A stretch of 64,000 nucleotides of DNA. It comes from Poindextera sp963706385 (GTDB taxonomy: Bacteria > Pseudomonadota > Alphaproteobacteria > Caulobacterales > Caulobacteraceae). The notes under the pieces are model-generated. The model made no database searches, had not been told where the DNA came from, and saw only the letters and a list, made by a program, of their open reading frames with translations. Below, piece by piece: positions 17,145 through 25,813 of the stretch (positions within the stretch are counted from its first letter, which is position 1; every line of letters starts with the position of its first letter). Where the stretch lies: contig OY970153.1 of assembly GCA_963706385.1 (NCBI GenBank), positions 2,852,001 through 2,916,000 of the forward strand, written 5' to 3'. The translations under genes were made by a program, and so were the position numbers.

Positions 17145-18746
17145 TCAGCCGTGCGCCAAGCGTTCGCGTTTGATGACAATTCCGGCCTTTTCCCGGTCCC
17201 AGGTGTCGGGCGTGATCCCGTCCGATCTGAGGATGTGCTTTTGCACCTTCTCGGTCGGGGTGCGCGGCAGGTCGGCGACGACGCGGAAATAGCGCGGCAC
17301 CATGAAGTGGGCGAGCCGAGGCTTCAAGAACTCGACCAGGGCCACGAGATCGATGGTGCGTCCCGGCACGGGGCTGAGGATGGCCATCACCTCGTCCTCG
17401 CCGAACTCGCTCGGCACGCCGACCACCGCGACGTCGCGGACGTCCTGGTGGGCGACGATTTCCTTCTCCACCTCGAACGAGGAGATGTTTTCGCCGCGCC
17501 GGCGGATGGCGTCCTTGATCCGGTCGACGAAGAAGAAGTTCCCCTCCGCGTCCCGGCGGAAGGCGTCGCCGGTGTGGAACCAGCCGTTGCGCCAGGCCTT
17601 GGCCGTCGCCTCCGGGTTCTTGTGATAGCCGTGGTTCAGGCCGAACGGCATGTCGGTGCGCACGATCAGCTCGCCGACGACGCCGTCGGGCGCCTCGCAG
17701 TCGTTCTCGTCGACCACCCGCACCTCGACGCCGGCCCGCGGCTTGCCGCAGGTGCCCAGGATCGTCGGGTTGACCACGAACAGCGGCGAGGAGATCTCGG
17801 TCATGTTGAAGGTGGTGTAGATATCGACGCCGAACCGCGCGGCGAACTCTTGGAACTGGTCGCTGAGCGGGACCATCGTCACTTGTCTCAGCGGATGGTC
17901 CTTGTCCTGCTCGGACGGCGGCTCCTTCAGCAGAAACGGCGTCATCGCGCCCAGCAGAATGGTGTTGGTCACCCCAAAACGGCGGATCGTCGGCCAGAAT
18001 TCGCTGGTGCGGAACAACTCGACCAGGGCGAGGGAGCCGCCGGTCATCAGTGAGGCCCAGATCGGCCCGGCGCCGCCGACGTGGAACATCGGCAGGGTGA
18101 CCAGCGCGCGATCATCCGCGTGCATGGCGTTGTTCGCGGTGAGCATCGCATGGATCTGCAGCGAGGAGGTGAGCACCCCCTTCGACGGGCCGGTGGTGCC
18201 CGAGGTGTAGATGATCGAGAAGGTGTCCCAGGGCTGGATTTCACGCTCGGGCGGCCGCAGCGCCGCGCCGTCGCCGTCGAGCACGGCCTGGTCGTGCAGC
18301 GTCAGGCCGGGAACTGGCGCGCCCGCCTCGCCGATGACCACGATGTCGCGCAGCTCGGCGTAGGGAACGTCCCTCAGGCGCTCGAGCAGTTGGGCGTCGG
18401 CGATCATCAGCCGCGCGCCGGCGTTGTCGATCACATGCGCGAGCAGGCCGCCCCGGTAACTGATGTTGATCGGCACATAGACCGCGCCGAGATAGTTCAG
18501 GGCCAACATCACCCTCAGGCATTCGGGCCCGTTCGGCAGCCAGCACACGACGAAGTCGCCCTGGCCGACGCCGAGCCGTTGCAGCGCCTCGGCGCAGTCC
18601 CTGACCCGCGCGCGCAGCTCGGCGTAGGTCCACTGCGATCCGTCGGCGAAGAGGGCGAACGGCTTGTCCGGAGTCTCCCGCGCCCGCCGGTCGATCAGGT
18701 CGCGCATGACGCAGGCGTCCCGCGGCGGCATCCTCTTGTCCAGCAT
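17145..18746 (-). CDS. AMP-dependent acyl-CoA ligase (CaiC-like)
   Basis: A 533-residue ANL-superfamily enzyme. YTSGTTGPSKGVLTS is the P-loop, STTFNMTEISSP-like TTFNMTEISSPLFV is the A5 region, and GWFHTGDAFRRDAEGNFFFV followed by DRIKDAIRRRGENIS are the A7-A8 motifs. The adenylation lysine region near the C-terminus (TPTEKVQK) is intact. It activates a carboxylic acid to its CoA thioester in the cytosol, feeding beta-oxidation. The closest named family by eye is crotonobetaine/carnitine-CoA ligase; the substrate is uncertain. AAGGGAG sits 9 bases before ATG 18746. Confidence 0.87.
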   Translation of the reverse strand: MLDKRMPPRDACVMRDLIDRRARETPDKPFALFADGSQWTYAELRARVRDCAEALQRLGVGQGDFVVCWLPNGPECLRVMLALNYLGAVYVPINISYRGGLLAHVIDNAGARLMIADAQLLERLRDVPYAELRDIVVIGEAGAPVPGLTLHDQAVLDGDGAALRPPEREIQPWDTFSIIYTSGTTGPSKGVLTSSLQIHAMLTANNAMHADDRALVTLPMFHVGGAGPIWASLMTGGSLALVELFRTSEFWPTIRRFGVTNTILLGAMTPFLLKEPPSEQDKDHPLRQVTMVPLSDQFQEFAARFGVDIYTTFNMTEISSPLFVVNPTILGTCGKPRAGVEVRVVDENDCEAPDGVVGELIVRTDMPFGLNHGYHKNPEATAKAWRNGWFHTGDAFRRDAEGNFFFVDRIKDAIRRRGENISSFEVEKEIVAHQDVRDVAVVGVPSEFGEDEVMAILSPVPGRTIDLVALVEFLKPRLAHFMVPRYFRVVADLPRTPTEKVQKHILRSDGITPDTWDREKAGIVIKRERLAHG

Positions 18747-18932
18747 CCAGGCGTTCTCCCTTGATCTTGTCGCGCGCCCGGCTTGCCGTCGTCGCCGGGT
18801 TCTAGCGGCCAGCCTGTCTCATTTGGCCGGCCGAGTCACGGGCCGGGTTCGGGCGCGCTCGACGCGGCTCCAATTGACGCCATCGGGAATTGCGTCCTGT
18901 TATGTTGGCCCGGCGAATGAAAGGCCGCTGAC

Positions 18933-19409
18933 ATGTATGAACGCATCCTGCTCGCCTACGACGGCTCGCGAGAAGGTCTGATCGCCCTGAGAGAGGGCGC
19001 CCTTCTGGCGAGGCGGTGCAAGGCGCAGGTCTTCCTGCTGTCGGTGCTGCCCGAGACCGAGGGCCTGCGGATGGCCGAGGGCGTCTACGGCGACGTGGTC
19101 GGTCAGCAGATCAACACCTACAAAGCCTTGCTGGAGCGCGGCGTGGCGGTGGCCAAGCAGCTCGGACTGGAGCCGGTCGCCAAGCTGGTGGTCGGCGAGC
19201 CGGCCCCGCAGATCGGCGCGTTCGCCCGGGAGGTTCGGGCCGATCTCGTGGTGCTCGGCCATCGCCGCCAGAACCTGCTCCAGCGCTGGTGGTCGGGCGG
19301 CACCGGCGCCTACATCAGCGACCACGTGACCTGCAGCGTGCTGATCGGCCGCAAGGCGATCAGCGACGAGGCGTTCGAGGCCGAACTGCACAACAACGAC
19401 AGCCTCTGA
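18933..19409 (+). CDS. Universal stress protein, UspA family
   Basis: A 158-residue single Usp domain. MYERILLAYDGSREGLIAL starts the Rossmann-like fold with the conserved aspartate. LVVLGHRRQNLLQRWWSGG and the following SDHVTCSVLIGRK correspond to the G-2x-G-9x-G(S/T) ATP-binding loop, here somewhat altered. Family members bind ATP and respond to starvation or membrane stress. It is divergent from the acyl-CoA ligase gene with 186 bases between them, and is followed by a large palindromic repeat. Confidence 0.9.
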   Translation: MYERILLAYDGSREGLIALREGALLARRCKAQVFLLSVLPETEGLRMAEGVYGDVVGQQINTYKALLERGVAVAKQLGLEPVAKLVVGEPAPQIGAFAREVRADLVVLGHRRQNLLQRWWSGGTGAYISDHVTCSVLIGRKAISDEAFEAELHNNDSL

Positions 19410-19456
19410 CAGGCGCCCGGGCGCGCGAACACGCCCGGGCCCATCGCGCCGCCAAG

Positions 19457-19726
19457 CTTAGAGCATGATGATATTAAGTTGAATCACTTCATTGCTCCGC
19501 TCGTCCCGGCGAATGCCGGGATCCAGATCGCATGGCGCACAAAGTGGAATTGGAACCACGAAGACCACGAAGAGCACAAAGGAGACGAGATCTATTCTTC
19601 GTGTTCTTAGTGTGCTTTGTGGTTATATTCTGATTCTCTTCGTTCCTAGCCTTACGATCTGGGTCCCGGCCTTCGCCGGGATGAGCGGTAGAGATACTTG
19701 GATCAACCTAAAATCAACACGCCTAG
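19457..19726. repeat. Fold-back element, copy A
   Basis: About 268 bases bounded by CTTAG (left) and CTAG (19723-19726). The ends are inverted repeats of about 27 bases, and the inside folds back on itself: CCCGGCGAATGCCGGG and CCCGGCCTTCGCCGGG near the ends, and an ACCACGAAGACCACGAAG stretch opposite TTCTTCGTGTTCTTAGTG. It fills the gap between the usp gene and the thiolase, and its right edge CTA is the thiolase stop codon (TAG on the minus strand). Copies B-D follow at 24323, 32027 and 47545. No reading frame inside is convincing. Confidence 0.9.
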
Positions 19727-20964
19727 TCGATCCGCTCGATGATGATCGCCGGGGCCATGCCGCCGCCGGCGCACATGGTCACCAGGCCGCGCGTCAGGTC
19801 GCGGCGCTCCAGCTCGTCGAGCACGGTGCCGATCAGCATCGCGCCGGTCGCGCCGATCGGGTGGCCGAGCGCCATGGCGCCGCCGTTCACATTGACCTTG
19901 TCGCGGTCGAGCTTCAGGTCGCGGATGAACTTTTCGGCCACCACCGCGAAGGCCTCGTTGACCTCGAACAGGTCGATGTCCTCCAGGCCCAGGCCCGCCT
20001 TGGCCAGCACCCGTTTGGCCGCGGGCACGGGCGCGTTGAGCATCAGGGTCGGGTCATCGCCCTGATTGGCCATGGCGACCACGCGGGCGCGCGGCTTCAT
20101 CCCGTGGGCCTTTGCGTAGGCCGGCGAGGCCAGCAGCACCGCCGAGGCGCCGTCCACCACGCCCGAGGAATTGCCCGCATGGTGGATGAACTTGATGTCG
20201 AGGTCGGGGTACTTCTGCAGGATCAGGCTGCGGTAGGTCGTGCCCTTGTCGTCGATGGCGATGTCGGCCAAGCCCTCGAACGAGGGCTTGAGCGCGGCCA
20301 GCCCCTCGAGGGTGGTCTGCGGGCGCGGGAATTCCTCGTGGTCGAGCGCGAGGGTCCCGTCCTCGCGATAGACTGGAACCAGAGACTTGTTGAAATAGCC
20401 GTTGGCGATGGCGTGGGCCGCGCGCTGCTGGCTGGACAGGGCGAGGCGCTCGGTGTCCTCGCGGGTGATGCCTTCCAGGGTGGCGATGGCGTCGGCGCAG
20501 ATACCCTGGTTGGTCTGGGGATGCAGCGCGCGCAGGCGCAGATTGCCCCGGTCCATCACCGGCGGACCATCCTCCGGCCCGCGGCGCATCGGCATGGACA
20601 TCATCTCCGTGCCGCCGGCCACGACCAGGTCCGCCATGCCCGCCATGATGGTCGCGGCGGCCAGATTGACCGCGGTGATGCCAGAGCCGCAGAAGCGGTC
20701 CAGGGTCATTCCGCTGGCGCGGATGTCGTAGCCGGCGGTGAGCGCCGCCATCCGGCCAAGGTCGCCGCCCTGCGGTCCAACCTGGGCGCTCGTGCCCCAG
20801 ATCACGTCGTCCACCTCGGCGGTGTTGACGCCGTTGCGCTCGGCGATCGCCTTCAGCACGGTCGCCCCCAGTTGCTGGGGATGGATTTGCGACAGGGCGC
20901 CCTTGGGGTATTTGCCGATCCCCCGCGGCGTGCGGCAGGTGTCGATGATCCAGGCTTCGGTCAT
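19723..20964 (-). CDS. Acetyl-CoA acyltransferase (thiolase)
   Basis: A 413-residue thiolase. The acyl-accepting cysteine is C92 in LDRFCGSGITAVN; the active-site histidine lies in GGAMALGHPIGATGA and the second cysteine in VTMCAGGGMAPAI. All catalytic residues are intact. It cleaves 3-ketoacyl-CoA in beta-oxidation, or condenses two acyl-CoAs. AGGAAA lies before ATG 20964. It is followed upstream by a P450 gene on the same strand (49-base gap), fitting an oxidation-then-degradation unit. Its TAG stop is formed by the edge of repeat copy A. Confidence 0.92.
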   Translation of the reverse strand: MTEAWIIDTCRTPRGIGKYPKGALSQIHPQQLGATVLKAIAERNGVNTAEVDDVIWGTSAQVGPQGGDLGRMAALTAGYDIRASGMTLDRFCGSGITAVNLAAATIMAGMADLVVAGGTEMMSMPMRRGPEDGPPVMDRGNLRLRALHPQTNQGICADAIATLEGITREDTERLALSSQQRAAHAIANGYFNKSLVPVYREDGTLALDHEEFPRPQTTLEGLAALKPSFEGLADIAIDDKGTTYRSLILQKYPDLDIKFIHHAGNSSGVVDGASAVLLASPAYAKAHGMKPRARVVAMANQGDDPTLMLNAPVPAAKRVLAKAGLGLEDIDLFEVNEAFAVVAEKFIRDLKLDRDKVNVNGGAMALGHPIGATGAMLIGTVLDELERRDLTRGLVTMCAGGGMAPAIIIERID

Positions 20965-21013
20965 GTCTGGGATTTCCTCTAGGGTGTCTGGTCGATGATC
21001 GCGGCGCGCCGCC

Positions 21014-22264
21014 TCAGGCGGGGATGCGGACCGGCAGTTCGGCGATGCCCTGGACGAAGTTGGAGGTCACGCGCACCGGCTCGCCGACCACCTCGATGCG
21101 GTCGAACCGCGCCAGGATCTCCTCCCACAGCACCCGCAGCTGCAGCTCGGCCATGCGGTTGCCCATGCAGCGATGGATGCCGAAGCCGAACGAGACGTGG
21201 TGGCGCGCGCGCTCCCGATCGATGATGAACTCATCCGGCCGGTCGATCACTTCTTCGTCGCGGTTGCCCGAGACGTACCACATGACCACCCGATCGCCCT
21301 TCTTGATCAGTTTGCCGCTGAACTCGATGTCGCACAGCGCCGTGCGCCGCATGTGCGCCAGCGGCGTCTGCCAGCGGATGATCTCCGAGACCATGTTGGG
21401 GATCAGCGAGTGGTCGGCCTTGACCTTGGCGAACTCGGCCGGGAACTGATTGAGCGCCAAAAGCCCGCCCGAGATCGAGTTGCGGGTGGTGTCGTTGCCG
21501 CCGACGATCAGCAGGATCAGATTGCCCAGGAACTCCAGCGGATTGTCGATCATGTTCCGGGTGTCGGGGGAATGGGCCAAGAGCGAGATGAAGTCGAGCT
21601 TGGGCGGCGCGGCGGCGCGCTCGCGCCACAGGCGCATGAAATAGGCCAGGCACTCGTGCAGGATCCGCTCGCGCTCGGCCATGTCGGCGTTGGCCCCGAC
21701 CGTCTCGGAAGTGGTGGCGACGTCCGACCAATAGGGCAACAGGTGGCGGTCTTCCCAGGGGAAGTCGAACAGGGTGGCCAGCATCTGGGTGGTCAGCTCC
21801 TTGGACACCAGCTCGACCCAGTTGAAGGTCTCGTCGCGCGGCAGGGAGTCCAGGATCTTGCCGGCGCGCTCGCGGATCACAGCCTCCAGCTCGGCCAGGC
21901 GGCTGGGCGTCACCGCCGGCGTCGCGGCCTTGCGCTGGGCGTCGTGCTTGGGCGGGTCCATGGTGATGAACATCGGCGGGGCGAAGCCCTCCGGCTGATC
22001 GCCGATGGCGATGTCGCGCTCGGAGGAGAACACCGCATGATTGGTGTCCACGGCGACGATGTCGTTGAACTTGGTGATCGACCAGTAGGGCCCGAACGCG
22101 CTCTCGGCGGTGTAGTGGACCGGGTCTTCCTTTCTAAGCCGCCGGAAATACTCGTAGTGCGCGCCGGTCTCGAACAGCTCCGCCCGACTCGGGTCGATCT
22201 GATCTAGCGGCAGCGACCACGGGTCGTTGGACGCGGCCGAAGCCCGGGGTCCAGAGCCGTCCAT
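21014..22264 (-). CDS. Cytochrome P450, CYP153-like
   Basis: A 416-residue soluble bacterial P450. The heme cysteine is near residue 366 in FGFGIHRCMGNRMAE, the I-helix motif reads VGGNDTTRNSISGG, and the ExxR is in the K-helix region (SEIIRWQTP follows). PPMFITMDPPKHDAQRK, FDFPWEDR and VVMWYVSGNRDEEVI closely resemble CYP153 alkane/fatty-acid terminal hydroxylases. It needs a ferredoxin and reductase, none of which is nearby. GGGAG lies before ATG 22264. A paralogue is encoded at 30225. Substrate is inferred, not shown. Confidence 0.9.
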   Translation of the reverse strand: MDGSGPRASAASNDPWSLPLDQIDPSRAELFETGAHYEYFRRLRKEDPVHYTAESAFGPYWSITKFNDIVAVDTNHAVFSSERDIAIGDQPEGFAPPMFITMDPPKHDAQRKAATPAVTPSRLAELEAVIRERAGKILDSLPRDETFNWVELVSKELTTQMLATLFDFPWEDRHLLPYWSDVATTSETVGANADMAERERILHECLAYFMRLWRERAAAPPKLDFISLLAHSPDTRNMIDNPLEFLGNLILLIVGGNDTTRNSISGGLLALNQFPAEFAKVKADHSLIPNMVSEIIRWQTPLAHMRRTALCDIEFSGKLIKKGDRVVMWYVSGNRDEEVIDRPDEFIIDRERARHHVSFGFGIHRCMGNRMAELQLRVLWEEILARFDRIEVVGEPVRVTSNFVQGIAELPVRIPA

Positions 22265-22329
22265 GCCGATCTCCCTATGCTTTTATTGTGGCCGGGACCC
22301 TAAGGCCGCCGCGCGGGGATTGCAATTAG

Positions 22330-22790
22330 GCGCCGGCCAAGACCCCTCTCCCCTCCGGGAGAGGGGTTTTGGCATGGGAGAACACGCCGGCCCCGACAAG
22401 CTCACGCCCGCCCTCGCGAAGGCCCCAAGACCCCTCTCCCGGCGGGAGAGGGAGGGGCCCGCGCCGAAGGCGTGGGAAGGTGAGGGATTACGGCGCAGCC
22501 AATATCGCGCCTTCCCGTCTTCGTGTTCTTGGCGGTTCAAAGTCCGGCGAGGCCGTCACCCCTCACCCTCCCACCTACGGCGGGCCCTTTTCTCTCCCCT
22601 CCGGGAGAGGGTTTTGGGCGCCGGCCAACACGCCGAACCCCGGGCTCTCGCCAGCCCCCACAAAACCCCGCTCATCCCCGCGAAAGCGGGGACCCAGGCT
22701 TTTTCCTGAAGCCAACGCGCCCGACGATAAAACACCTGGATCCCCGCTTTCGCGGGGACGAGCGGAACAGGGGTAGGGCCCCGGGATATC
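22330..22790. repeat. Intergenic G/C-rich palindromic repeat cluster
   Basis: Several short inverted repeats are packed here. CTCTCCCCTCCGGGAGAGG is at about 22345, CTCTCCCGGCGGGAGAG at about 22434, and CTCTCCCCTCCGGGAGAG again at about 22593. A longer pair follows: CCCCGCGAAAGCGGGGACCC near 22676 and GATCCCCGCTTTCGCGGGGA near 22739. They read like REP/BIME-type units separate from the CTAG-bounded elements. The right part runs into the reading frame of the hypothetical gene at 22575-23264. Confidence 0.75.
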
Positions 22791-23264
22791 GTCCCCCCAA
22801 AGCGTACGATCGTAGGGCGCATCGAGGTCGCGGCAGATCTGCGCGGCCAGGGCGCTGATCGGGCGCGTCAGCCAGACGCGCTCGTCCGCCTCGCGGTCGC
22901 CCCGCTCGCCCCGTTCGGCGTCCGGCGCGTCCTCGCCCTCGTCGAGGCGCTCCACTGGCTCGGCCTGCGCCGCCGCGTCGTCCGCCTCGGCGCCCGCGCC
23001 CTGGGCCGCCAGCGCCGGCAGGCCGTCCTCCAGCCGCTGGGCCAGCAGCACCGTCAGCCGCACCGCCCGCGCGATCCGCGAAAACGCCAGGGCCAGGTCG
23101 CCGGTGAACACCCGCGGCGCGTCCGGCTCCCGCGCCTGGCGCAGCATCGCCTCGGCCAGCGCCATGCCGATCTCGACCAGCCGATCGACCGCCTCCAGCC
23201 GCCGGGCGGTCAGCTCGGCATCGACGGCGTCCGGCGCCGTGGGGGCTGGCGAGGATGTGACCAT
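22575..23264 (-). CDS. Hypothetical protein with repeat-derived tail
   Basis: About 229 residues from ATG 23264, no strong ribosome site. The first 130 residues are alanine/arginine-rich and helical (RRLEAVDRLVEIGMALAEA, IARAVRLTVLLAQRL), followed by an acidic stretch and the motif RPISALAAQICRDLDAPYD. I do not recognise the family, although a DNA-associated helical protein is possible. From about residue 155 on, the frame runs through the palindromic repeats (PRESGDPGVLSSGALASGKS), so the natural C-terminus was probably lost or replaced. A nearby earlier end near WGDD would be expected. Confidence 0.5.
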   Translation of the reverse strand: MVTSSPAPTAPDAVDAELTARRLEAVDRLVEIGMALAEAMLRQAREPDAPRVFTGDLALAFSRIARAVRLTVLLAQRLEDGLPALAAQGAGAEADDAAAQAEPVERLDEGEDAPDAERGERGDREADERVWLTRPISALAAQICRDLDAPYDRTLWGDDIPGPYPCSARPRESGDPGVLSSGALASGKSLGPRFRGDERGFVGAGESPGFGVLAGAQNPLPEGREKGPP

Positions 23265-23454
23265 ATGGCACAAAAATGCACAGGAATCGGGGGCGGGTCA
23301 AGGGCGGTCGTAATCGCGGCAGATGAGGCGGCGTGACTCGTGCGCTTGGGGAGGGGCGTTCGGGGCTCGCTGTGACGCGTTGCTGAAGTTGGGGAAGTCC
23401 GCTTCCGGGCCGGAGGCGTAAGGCTCAATTCGACCCTTAGCGACATTCCGACGC

Positions 23455-23616
23455 CTATACGCGACGGTGCCTAATCCGGACGATCTCCATCCAAATCCGT
23501 CGCTCAATCGCAAGACCACACGATCGGCGATAGCCGTCGGACTGAGCAACAGTCTGTGCCTGGGCTTGGGCTAGGTCATAGTAAAGAGCGTTTAGATAGG
23601 CTTCTCGGTCGAACAT
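23455..23616 (-). CDS. Small hypothetical protein, 53 residues
   Basis: ATG 23616 is preceded by GGAGG with a 6-base spacer, a strong ribosome site that favours a real gene. The product, starting MFDREAYLNALYYDLAQAQA and ending RIWMEIVRIRHRRV, has a tyrosine/glutamine-rich first half and a basic tail. I recognise no family. It lies 41 bases downstream of the broken ParE-like gene, same strand, and may be a third member of that unit or an unrelated small protein. Confidence 0.4.
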   Translation of the reverse strand: MFDREAYLNALYYDLAQAQAQTVAQSDGYRRSCGLAIERRIWMEIVRIRHRRV

Positions 23617-23657
23617 TCGAATCCTCCATGTAAGATGGGTATGATACACTCTCTCCT

Positions 23658-23849
23658 TCAATTTATAATGTTGATTCCGTCGACACGATACCTATTCCCA
23701 GCGCGCGCCTGGCATCCGGCCAGCGTCGCATCGGAACAGCTGGATTTGCTTCTATGGGTATGCTGTCGACGTATTCCAGCGATATGGGCATAGAGATCGG
23801 AAAGCTGGCGCTCCGCACGGGGCGTGAAAACGACGGTGTAGCGTTTCAT
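23658..23849 (-). pseudogene. parE: ParE-like toxin, degenerate
   Basis: The first 26 residues, MKRYTVVFTPRAERQLSDLY then AHIAG, are a clean ParE/RelE N-terminus. After that the frame departs from the family: the expected middle (RIV..C..L..FPERG..RDD) and the C-terminal GFRRRVTIAF strand cannot be found in any frame, and the protein stops at 63 residues against about 95 normally. ATG overlaps the antitoxin stop as ATGA, the usual coupling. It is probably a dead toxin. Confidence 0.65.
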
Positions 23850-24133
23850 TCAGCGCCGGACTTCGCCAGACGAGCCCGATACGACGCGCGCAGACGAGTC
23901 ATGATCTCTTCGGCGGGTATGCCGATGCCGGGGTCGGCCGCATATTCATCGTAGCTCTTGGCGACCTCGTTCCGAAGCCAGCTCTCGATAGCTGCGTCGC
24001 GGGCCTGAAGGGTGCGCAGGCCATCACGGATCACTTCGCTTTCGGTCGCGTACTCACCAGACGCGACCTTGGCCTTGACCATGGCCGCCATGTCGTGGGG
24101 CAAGGTGACGCTGATGGGATGGGTATTTCGCAT
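23846..24133 (-). CDS. parD: ParD-like antitoxin (ribbon-helix-helix)
   Basis: 95 residues from ATG 24133, preceded by AAGGAG with an 8-base spacer (an upstream in-frame start is ignored). RNTHPISVTLPHDMAAMVKA is the RHH strand and first helix, ASGEYATESEVIRDGLRTLQ the second helix, and the C-terminal part is the acidic toxin-binding tail. It binds its own operator at 24168-24188 and would neutralise ParE by direct binding. The partner toxin gene appears broken, so this may now act alone. Confidence 0.85.
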   Translation of the reverse strand: MRNTHPISVTLPHDMAAMVKAKVASGEYATESEVIRDGLRTLQARDAAIESWLRNEVAKSYDEYAADPGIGIPAEEIMTRLRASYRARLAKSGAE

Positions 24134-24167
24134 GACGGAGTCTCCTTGCTGACGAAAACACATCACG

Positions 24168-24188
24168 GTGTACGATTAAATCATACAC
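24168..24188. promoter_or_regulatory. Palindromic operator of the parD gene
   Basis: A 21-base near-perfect palindrome with arms GTGTACGATT and AATCATACAC (18 of 21 positions symmetric) lies 35 bases upstream of the parD start. Position and symmetry fit autoregulation by the RHH antitoxin, known for ParD families. Confidence 0.6.
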
Positions 24189-24322
24189 ATTTCGGCGGGG
24201 CGGAAAAAGGTGCGCCTTTCATCCGCGGGCCGTCCAGCCGATTTCCGGCAGAGGGCCAGCACCCTACTCGGAAATTCCAAACGCCCGCTCGCCAGCGGGT
24301 GTCATCCGTCTGGTCCGCGCCA

Positions 24323-24590
24323 CTAGAGCGTGTTGACTATAGGTTGACCCATTATCTCCACCGCTCATCCCGGCGAATGCCGGGACCCAGATCGTATGGA
24401 ATACGAGGCGAAATTCGAACCACGAAGATCACGAAGATCACAAAGGAGATAAACTAAATTCTTCGTGTCCTTAGTGTACTTTGTGGTTATATTCTGACTT
24501 TACTCGTTCCGAGCCATATGATCTGGGTCCCGGCATTCGCCGGGATGAGCGGAGCAATAGGTGATTCAATTCAAAATCATCTCGCCCTAC
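24323..24590. repeat. Fold-back element, copy B (core inverted)
   Basis: About 268 bases from CTAG (24323-24326) to CTAC (24587-24590). Its ends match copies C and D in orientation (GGTTGACCC at left, GATTCAATTCAAAATC at right), but its ACCACGAAG...TTGTGGTT core runs the other way. With the parD promoter it fills the 453-base gap 24134-24586. Its right edge CTA is the stop codon of the acyl-CoA dehydrogenase gene. Confidence 0.88.
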
Positions 24591-25780
24591 AGCCCCAGCG
24601 CGGCCCTGGCCATGATGTTGTGCTGCACCTCGCTGGAGCCGCCGTAGATGGTCGAGGCGCGCATGTTCAGGTAGCGCGCGGTGGGCGTGGCGGTGTCCTC
24701 GTAGCCCACCGGCGGGGTGTTGGCGCCCATGCCGAGCGAGGCCCGCTGGTCGGGCGTGGCGTAATGGCCGATCGCCTCCATCGCCAGCGCCGTGACCCGT
24801 TGCAGGGTCTCGGTGCCCTTCATCTTGAGCATCGAGGCGGTGGCGTCGCCGACGGGCTGTCCGAGCGAATTTCTGGAGATCACCCGCAGTTCGGTCATCT
24901 CGACCGCGGTGATGTCGACCTCGATCTCGGCGATCTTGCGCCGGAACGCCGCATCGCTCCAAAGCTCGTCGTCGGCCTTGGCGATGGCGCGCACCTTGCG
25001 CATCGCCCCGTTCAGCTGGGCCGCGAAGCCGCCGCCGCCGCGCTCGAACTCCAGCAGGTATTTGGCGACCGCCCAGCCCTGGTTCTCTTCGCCCACCCGG
25101 TTGGCGACCGGGGTGCGGACGTTGTCGAAGAACACCTGATTGACCTCATGGTCGCCGGCCAGGGTGATGATCGGCCGCACGGAAATGCCCGGCTGGGTCA
25201 TGTCGAGCAGCAGGAAGCTGATCCCGGTCTGCGGCCGGCCCTCGCTCGAGGTGCGCACCAGGATGAACATCCAGTTGGCGACGTGAGCGTGCGTGGTCCA
25301 GATCTTGGTTCCGTTGATCACATAGTCGTCGCCGTCGCGCACCGCGCGTGTCTGCAGCGAGGCGAGGTCCGATCCCGACCCCGGCTCGGAATAGCCCTGG
25401 CACCAGACGTGCTCGCCGGTGAGCATCCTGGGCAGGAAGTAGGCCTTCTGCTCGGGCGTGCCATAGCCCATCAGGACCGGGCCGCAGAGCGCGATGCCCA
25501 TGCCGTGGAAGCCCGGCGCGCCGGCGTCGGCCAGTTCGGATTCGACGATGTAGCGCTGAACGGGGGTGAACCCCGGGCCTCCGTATTCGCTTGGCCAGGA
25601 AAGCGCCAGCCAGCCTATCTCGTAGAGCACCTTGTTCCAGCGGCGCGTGAGCTCCGGCTCCGAGACGACGCCGGACTGCCGGGCGGCGGCCGCGCGCAAT
25701 TCCGGGGTGAACTTCTCTTCGATCGTCGCCCGCACGTGGTCACGGAACGCCAGATCCTCCGCCGACAGGGTCAGGTGCAT
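24587..25780 (-). CDS. Acyl-CoA dehydrogenase
   Basis: A 397-residue flavoenzyme. WCQGYSEPGSGSDLASLQTR is the FAD/substrate loop, INGTKIWTTHAHVANWMF the central beta-domain, and VNQVFFDNVRTPVANRVGEE the conserved strand before the C-terminal helical domain; the tail AR.ALGL with IYGGSSEVQHNIMAR is the usual flavin-contact motif. It introduces the alpha-beta double bond into an acyl-CoA and passes electrons to ETF. The helical N-domain is shorter than in FadE. GGGAGG precedes ATG 25780. It lies in a catabolic cluster with SDR and epoxide hydrolase genes. Confidence 0.92.
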   Translation of the reverse strand: MHLTLSAEDLAFRDHVRATIEEKFTPELRAAAARQSGVVSEPELTRRWNKVLYEIGWLALSWPSEYGGPGFTPVQRYIVESELADAGAPGFHGMGIALCGPVLMGYGTPEQKAYFLPRMLTGEHVWCQGYSEPGSGSDLASLQTRAVRDGDDYVINGTKIWTTHAHVANWMFILVRTSSEGRPQTGISFLLLDMTQPGISVRPIITLAGDHEVNQVFFDNVRTPVANRVGEENQGWAVAKYLLEFERGGGGFAAQLNGAMRKVRAIAKADDELWSDAAFRRKIAEIEVDITAVEMTELRVISRNSLGQPVGDATASMLKMKGTETLQRVTALAMEAIGHYATPDQRASLGMGANTPPVGYEDTATPTARYLNMRASTIYGGSSEVQHNIMARAALGL

Positions 25781-25813
25781 GTCAGGGCCTCCCTCGAACG
25801 CATCATCAAATGT

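Noticed and set aside
19492..20982. Plus-strand frame across repeat copy A and the thiolase
   Set aside because: It is a shadow of the minus-strand thiolase and the palindromic repeat.
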